Source: CAYRLZ01 sp964425275
GTDB taxonomy: Bacteria; Hydrothermota; Tepidihabitantia; Tepidihabitantales; JBDRVQ01
Reading direction: 5' to 3'
DNA: 33,686 nt
NCBI GenBank assembly: GCA_964425275.1
Contig: CAYRLZ010000067.1
Location: 1 to 33,686, forward strand
Notes under the pieces: model-generated
What the model was told of the DNA's origin: nothing
What the model saw: the letters and a program-made list of their open reading frames with translations, nothing else
The model's database searches: none
In this document: in pieces, positions 30,602-33,686 of the stretch
Position numbering within the stretch: the first letter of the stretch is position 1
Layout of the letters: each line of letters opens with the position of its first letter
Program-made: the position numbers and the translations under genes

Positions 30602-31264
30602 TCATAATTGACTTTGAACGGCCCGGAGAAATTTTAACAGATTAAAATTCTCTTCAACGAACTTTCTTATCTCTTTACTTAAACCTGTATTCTCTATCCC
30701 GTTACCGATAGAAATTGGTAACTTCTGGATGAGCCGATTAGAGAATTTAGGCTTACGGTTATAAATCTCTTCCACGATGGGGTTAAAATTTACCACCTCC
30801 AAACCAATAAAATTGGGGGTATGAAGAAAACTTTGGCTTTCTCGGTAGAGTTTAATATATTTATTAACATCTTCATCCGTAAGAATCTCCCAATGGGCGA
30901 GTTTTCCGCTCCGGGTGAAGTAAGGTATCTTATCCCGAAATACGACAAAATGACCAAATTTCACCCCCTTCGCTCTGAGATTCGCACATTCACCCAAAAG
31001 GAGTTCAAAATAGTTGTTCGCATTTTGCTTAAAATTGGAGGTGATAAACTTTATGGATATTGCCGCGGTTATTTGCGGTATGTAAAATAAGGGTTTGAAT
31101 CCACCCCTTTTGCTAATTACCGGCACACCCTTTTTGACAATTGCCACATCAATAATCTTTGTGTAATATTCGCCTTCGGTCTGGACCTCTTTCCCATTTA
31201 TAAAATGGACTTCATATTCTTCGGGGATGAGGCTCTTAATCGTTTCACCAATCCATTTGTGCAA
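30602..31264 (-). CDS. Probable type II restriction endonuclease, 5' end interrupted by an amber codon
   Basis: 220 residues if started at the TTG at 31264, the only in-frame start codon after the TAG at 31295-31297. Upstream, the same frame is open from an ATG at 31366 (MSKEEIREGFYKALKDSYIK, then YLL, TAG, then EDQSVEKLKP), so the intact gene was probably 254 residues and overlapped the methylase gene by 35 bp. IIDVAIVKKG and AAISIKFITSNFKQNANNYF look like a PD-(D/E)xK-type core (Asp, then S-I-K), with LLGECANLRAKG after it, a pattern seen in type II enzymes beside Eco57I-like methylases. An AGGAGG at 31291-31296 serves an out-of-frame GTG that stops after four codons. It may be inactive. 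Confidence 0.55.
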   Translation of the reverse strand: MHKWIGETIKSLIPEEYEVHFINGKEVQTEGEYYTKIIDVAIVKKGVPVISKRGGFKPLFYIPQITAAISIKFITSNFKQNANNYFELLLGECANLRAKGVKFGHFVVFRDKIPYFTRSGKLAHWEILTDEDVNKYIKLYRESQSFLHTPNFIGLEVVNFNPIVEEIYNRKPKFSNRLIQKLPISIGNGIENTGLSKEIRKFVEENFNLLKFLRAVQSQL

Positions 31265-31294
31265 TGGTTTTAACTTCTCAACACTTTGGTCCTC

Positions 31295-31366
31295 CTAAAG
31301 CAAATACTTGATATAACTATCTTTTAGCGCTTTATAGAAGCCTTCGCGTATTTCTTCCTTGCTCAT
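31295..31366 (-). pseudogene. 5' piece of the interrupted endonuclease gene
   Basis: ATG at 31364-31366 with GAAGG 6 nt upstream, 23 codons of convincing helical protein sequence, then TAG (31295-31297) in the frame of the downstream 220-residue reading frame. It overlaps the 3' end of the methylase gene. Other genes in the window use TAG as a normal stop (pyrB), so readthrough is not the default explanation. Confidence 0.6.
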
Positions 31367-33152
31367 AATATACCTTCTTTAAGAATTCATCTATCATCTT
31401 TTTGTCGTTGGTCTTTTTCAAAAAAAGAACCTGTTCCGGAGTTAGTTTGGGCAGGCCAAAATTTTTGAGAAATGATTTGGCATAGGACTTCCAACCACCC
31501 TGATAACTTTTTGCGGTTAACCCAATATAAATTTTCATTATCTGGGACATTAGAATTTTCTTCAAGAAATATAAATCAGTAAAAGGAGAAATCTTAGGAT
31601 ATATCCCATACCCGCTATAAAATGTTGCCTCTTCCTTTTCGCAGACAACGAAGGTTGGTTCTAATGCCATCGGTGGGGTTAATATCTTTCGGCCGAAGGT
31701 CGTATTTATCCCTTGGGTCCGGCCGAAGGCATACCAGGTTTCGTATTCTTTGCCTCCTTTGTCCCGACTTAAAAGCCACTCTTTGCAGAAGAGAAGATAT
31801 TGGTAAGTTTTTGGGAAGCGAGATTTCAATTCCCCCTCGCTAATTATGACAAATCGCCCATTAACCTTTTTATAGGGGAAGATAATCCGCCGGCGGTTTT
31901 CTAAAATGTCCCTTTCGCTTTTTAAAATACTGGCTTTAATTATCTCCTTGGTTATCTCTTTCTCAATCAGAAATTCCCGGCCATCAAATATCTGAACCAA
32001 GAAGCTCCCTCTTTCCTCGGGATTTTCTATTATGTAAACCTTATCCGATAAGGTAGCCAATCCCACTCGGATATCGGCGACATCTCCCAATTTGTCTGGG
32101 GCATTTTCAATCAGTTCGATAAGCCTTCTCTCATCCCTTTTGACCAATATCCATTTCCCAAAAGAGAGGTCGTTAAAAGGGACGCCTTCTCCTTTAATCC
32201 AATCTAAATTCTTGATAGTCGCTTCCTTTTCTACTTTCTTCAATAAAAACCTCTCTTTTTTCTTTTTCGAGATGATGGTTATCGCCGTGTAGGTTGTAAT
32301 ACCGGGGAATACCTGGTAGTGGCCAAAATCCACTATCTCTTCAATGAGGCGATTTGCTTGGAGAAACCTTCGCAACTCTTTTCCGGCGTGGGTTGTAAAA
32401 TAACTATTCGGCGTTATGTAACCCAACCTCCCTTCCTCCTCTAATAACTCAATACCTAATTCAAAAAATGGGATGAATAAGTCGGTATCGCCCGTAGTAA
32501 ATCGCCAATAGCGCCTTATTATTTCCCTTGTCTCTTTATCCAAATTCTGAATTCGGATATAGGGCGGGTTACCAACAATCGCTAAAAACCTCTCGTTATT
32601 TAATCTCTGCCTCAGGAAATTTTTATTCAGACTATTCCCATTGTAAATATTAAATCTTTCCGGTATCTTACCTTCATTTTCAAAACTAACCAGGGCCAAA
32701 AGAATTTTTGTTCGCTTCACCGCTCTGGGGTCAATATCCAAACCATAGATATTATTCTCCACCAATTCCTTAAAGGTCTTTCTCGTTATCGCCTGTAATT
32801 TGAATAGGGCATCAATCAAAAATATTCCACTACCGCAAGCTGGGTCTAAAACTTTAATCTCGGCATTTTTTTGCCCAAGGATTACTTTTCGATTTATATA
32901 GTCAACGATAAAGTAAGGGGTATAAAATGCGCCGTTCAACTTCTTAAATTTTTCATCAATTGTCGTCTCAAACCTTTTGATAATCTCCCAGATGTTTAAA
33001 TTATCGGAACCTTCAAATAAAAGTGGCTCAATCCTCAGCCTTTCATAAAAACGATTAAGGAAAGATTTATAATCCAAACCCTTGGAAATTAGGTAATCCT
33101 TTATAATCTTCTGCTCAAACTCCTCTAAATTAAATAATTTAGCCTGCTTCAT
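31332..33152 (-). CDS. Eco57I/TaqI-like N6-adenine DNA methyltransferase
   Basis: 606 residues from the ATG at 33152; a GTG start at 33167 is also in frame. FYTPYFIVDYI leads into motif I, VLDPACGSGIFLIDAL (SAM binding). NIYGLDIDPRAVKRTKILLA follows, and motif IV IVGNPPYIRI is the catalytic NPPY of gamma-class N6A enzymes. LGYITPNSYFTTHAGKELR, then LIEEIVDFGHYQVFPG, are family blocks. Residues 350-590 form a target-recognition-like region (ADIRVGLATLSDKVYII; SYQGGWKSYAKSFLKNFGLP). There is no nuclease domain, so it is a separate methylase rather than a fused type IIG enzyme. It is followed by the interrupted endonuclease gene. Confidence 0.88.
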   Translation of the reverse strand: MKQAKLFNLEEFEQKIIKDYLISKGLDYKSFLNRFYERLRIEPLLFEGSDNLNIWEIIKRFETTIDEKFKKLNGAFYTPYFIVDYINRKVILGQKNAEIKVLDPACGSGIFLIDALFKLQAITRKTFKELVENNIYGLDIDPRAVKRTKILLALVSFENEGKIPERFNIYNGNSLNKNFLRQRLNNERFLAIVGNPPYIRIQNLDKETREIIRRYWRFTTGDTDLFIPFFELGIELLEEEGRLGYITPNSYFTTHAGKELRRFLQANRLIEEIVDFGHYQVFPGITTYTAITIISKKKKERFLLKKVEKEATIKNLDWIKGEGVPFNDLSFGKWILVKRDERRLIELIENAPDKLGDVADIRVGLATLSDKVYIIENPEERGSFLVQIFDGREFLIEKEITKEIIKASILKSERDILENRRRIIFPYKKVNGRFVIISEGELKSRFPKTYQYLLFCKEWLLSRDKGGKEYETWYAFGRTQGINTTFGRKILTPPMALEPTFVVCEKEEATFYSGYGIYPKISPFTDLYFLKKILMSQIMKIYIGLTAKSYQGGWKSYAKSFLKNFGLPKLTPEQVLFLKKTNDKKMIDEFLKKVYYEQGRNTRRLL

Positions 33153-33185
33153 ACATAATTTAACCACTTAATACAAATAACTAAT

Positions 33186-33213
33186 ATTATACACGGGTGG
33201 AGAGTAAAGTCAA
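33186..33213 (-). promoter_or_regulatory. Promoter of the methylase gene
   Basis: On the minus strand, TTGACT (33208-33213) and consensus TATAAT (33186-33191) are 16 bp apart. The -35 box contains the TGA stop of the upstream 51-residue fragment. The predicted leader to the ATG at 33152 is about 27 nt; no clear ribosome binding site is seen. Confidence 0.7.
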
Positions 33214-33365
33214 ATTGCCTCTTCCCGATTGGAAATATCCCAGCCTAAGATTTCAAATAACGGCAGGATGAAGTCCTTGCAGGTGTTTTGCTCATCATAA
33301 GACTTCAATAATCCTCTTCGCTTTATCCCTTCATATTTATCAATCAGGTTTTTTATCCTTTCCAT
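33210..33365 (-). pseudogene. N-terminal fragment of a type IIG restriction enzyme
   Basis: 51 codons: it begins MERIKNLIDKYEGIKRRG and continues LLKSYDEQNTCKDFILPLFE, then ILGWDIS, ending at TGA. The run S-Y-x-E-x-x-T-x-x-D-F-I-L-P-L-F-E-x-L-G-W-D is the start of the N-terminal domain of many Eco57I-like restriction-modification proteins, which normally continue into a PD-(D/E)xK nuclease. Here it stops before any catalytic residue. It has its own promoter. It may be a truncated remnant, or a small protein kept for another reason. Confidence 0.65.
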
Positions 33366-33372
33366 TATCCCA

Positions 33373-33400
33373 ATTATACCCCTATTTCACTAAAAATCAA
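33373..33400 (-). promoter_or_regulatory. Leaderless-type promoter of the 51-codon fragment
   Basis: On the minus strand, TTGATT (33395-33400) and consensus TATAAT (33373-33378) are 16 bp apart. The ATG at 33365 begins 7 nt after the -10 box, with no ribosome binding site. Confidence 0.6.
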
Positions 33401-33442
33401 TCCTTAATCATTGTGATTGGGAAAAGATTAGCAAATCAAAAT

Positions 33443-33686
33443 GAGGCTAAGAAGGAGGTCCAGAGGAAGACCAAGGAAAAGGCACAGGGAGGGGATTAGA
33501 GAGCCTATCAGGGAACGAATCAGAGGGAGAAAGAATAAGGGATTAAGAAGGGGTAAGAGAAAGGGCAAGAGAAAGAGGCAGGGAAAGGGATTAGGGAAGG
33601 GATAGAGAAAGGGACAGAGTAAGAGACCAAGTAAGCCGTGAAGTAAGGGATAGGGTAAGGCATAGAGGGAACGATACCCTAAAAGA
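33443..33686 (+). repeat. Second 12-bp periodic array, purine-rich, continuing past the window
   Basis: From 33443 the sequence divides into about 20 successive 12-mers. Examples are GGGATAGAGAAA (33599), GGGACAGAGTAA (33611), GGGTAAGAGAAA (33551), GGGATTAGGGAA (33587) and GGGATAGGGTAA (33647). Purines dominate, and pyrimidines fall mainly at unit positions 4-6; the last two bases are usually AA. The clearest units share an ATAG at positions 4-7 with the array at 7884-8135. A 54-codon Arg/Lys/Gly-rich frame (33441-33605) follows from the base composition and is not called as a gene. The array reaches the window end. Confidence 0.7.

Noticed and set aside
31091..31102. GGGTTTGAATCC resembling a tRNA T-loop
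   Set aside because: It lies inside the endonuclease coding region and no acceptor, D or anticodon arms can be drawn around it.
30377..31264. Readthrough of TGA joining the endonuclease to the downstream fragment in the same frame
   Set aside because: TGA is a normal stop in this window (for example the gene ending at 3598), and the fragment resembles an unrelated enzyme tail, so the shared frame is probably chance.
33441..33605. Arg/Lys/Gly-rich 54-codon plus-strand frame
   Set aside because: It follows from the purine-rich 12-bp array; the same register continues after its stop with several more in-frame stops, so the repeat rather than coding explains it.

Overview
The window looks like a chromosomal segment of an uncultured, Gram-negative member of the FCB group, with gene content closest to what is known from candidate division WOR-3 and its relatives. 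This placement is inferred from gene content, not from a marker-gene tree. Several secreted proteins end in a T9SS-type (Por secretion) sorting tail. There is a PorV-like outer-membrane protein and a TonB-dependent receptor. Two aminoacyl-tRNA synthetases are of the archaeal/eukaryotic type. Genes are tightly packed and often overlap. No rRNA, tRNA, CRISPR array or insertion sequence was found.

Layout. 1-2157: start of a divergent gene, then a two-gene secreted operon (a small exported protein and an Asp-box propeller). 2183-3306: a YggS-type PLP protein and a small zincin. 3368-6374: a pyrimidine operon (DUF3098-like membrane protein, pyrR, pyrB, pyrC) with overlapping genes. 6404-7772 (minus): an ECF sigma factor overlapping a soluble partner protein. 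7773-8433: a long intergenic region holding a 12-bp periodic repeat array. 8434-9989 (minus): an orphan etfB and a lipoprotein. 10126-10569: a Mut7-C-type protein. 10578-13268 (minus): birA, coaX, a NYN-domain protein and tsaB. 13330-18053: three secreted proteins (two FG-GAP/VCBS-like, one clostripain-like C11 peptidase) with T9SS-type tails. 18135-26138 (minus): an operon of lipoprotein, TonB-dependent receptor, 998-residue T9SS cargo and PorV-like protein. 26233-29587 (minus): proS, an isoprenylcysteine-methyltransferase-like membrane protein and aspS. 29684-33365 (minus): a decaying restriction-modification island with a RelE/RelB-type toxin-antitoxin pair set between two related gene fragments. 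33443-33686: a second 12-bp periodic array running off the window.

Gene expression. Promoters are unusually legible. Many have TTGACA or TTGACT, then 16-17 bp, then a TATAAT-like box. Some genes have a strong AGGAGG site. Others have no ribosome binding site and have the -10 box ending only 5-7 nt before the ATG, which points to leaderless mRNAs (pyr operon, Mut7-C protein, VCBS protein, restriction-enzyme N-terminal fragment).

Most worth a second look: (1) the two 12-bp periodic arrays, one lying directly upstream of the ECF sigma promoter; (2) N-terminal leaders of exported proteins built from inverted copies of a 12-bp motif or a 20-nt fold-back; (3) the sigma factor partnered with an apparent fusion of an anti-sigma-like segment to a YwgA-like winged-helix segment; (4) the broken restriction-modification locus with an in-frame amber codon and duplicated fragments bounding the toxin-antitoxin module. 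All functional names come from reading motifs by eye, with no database search.
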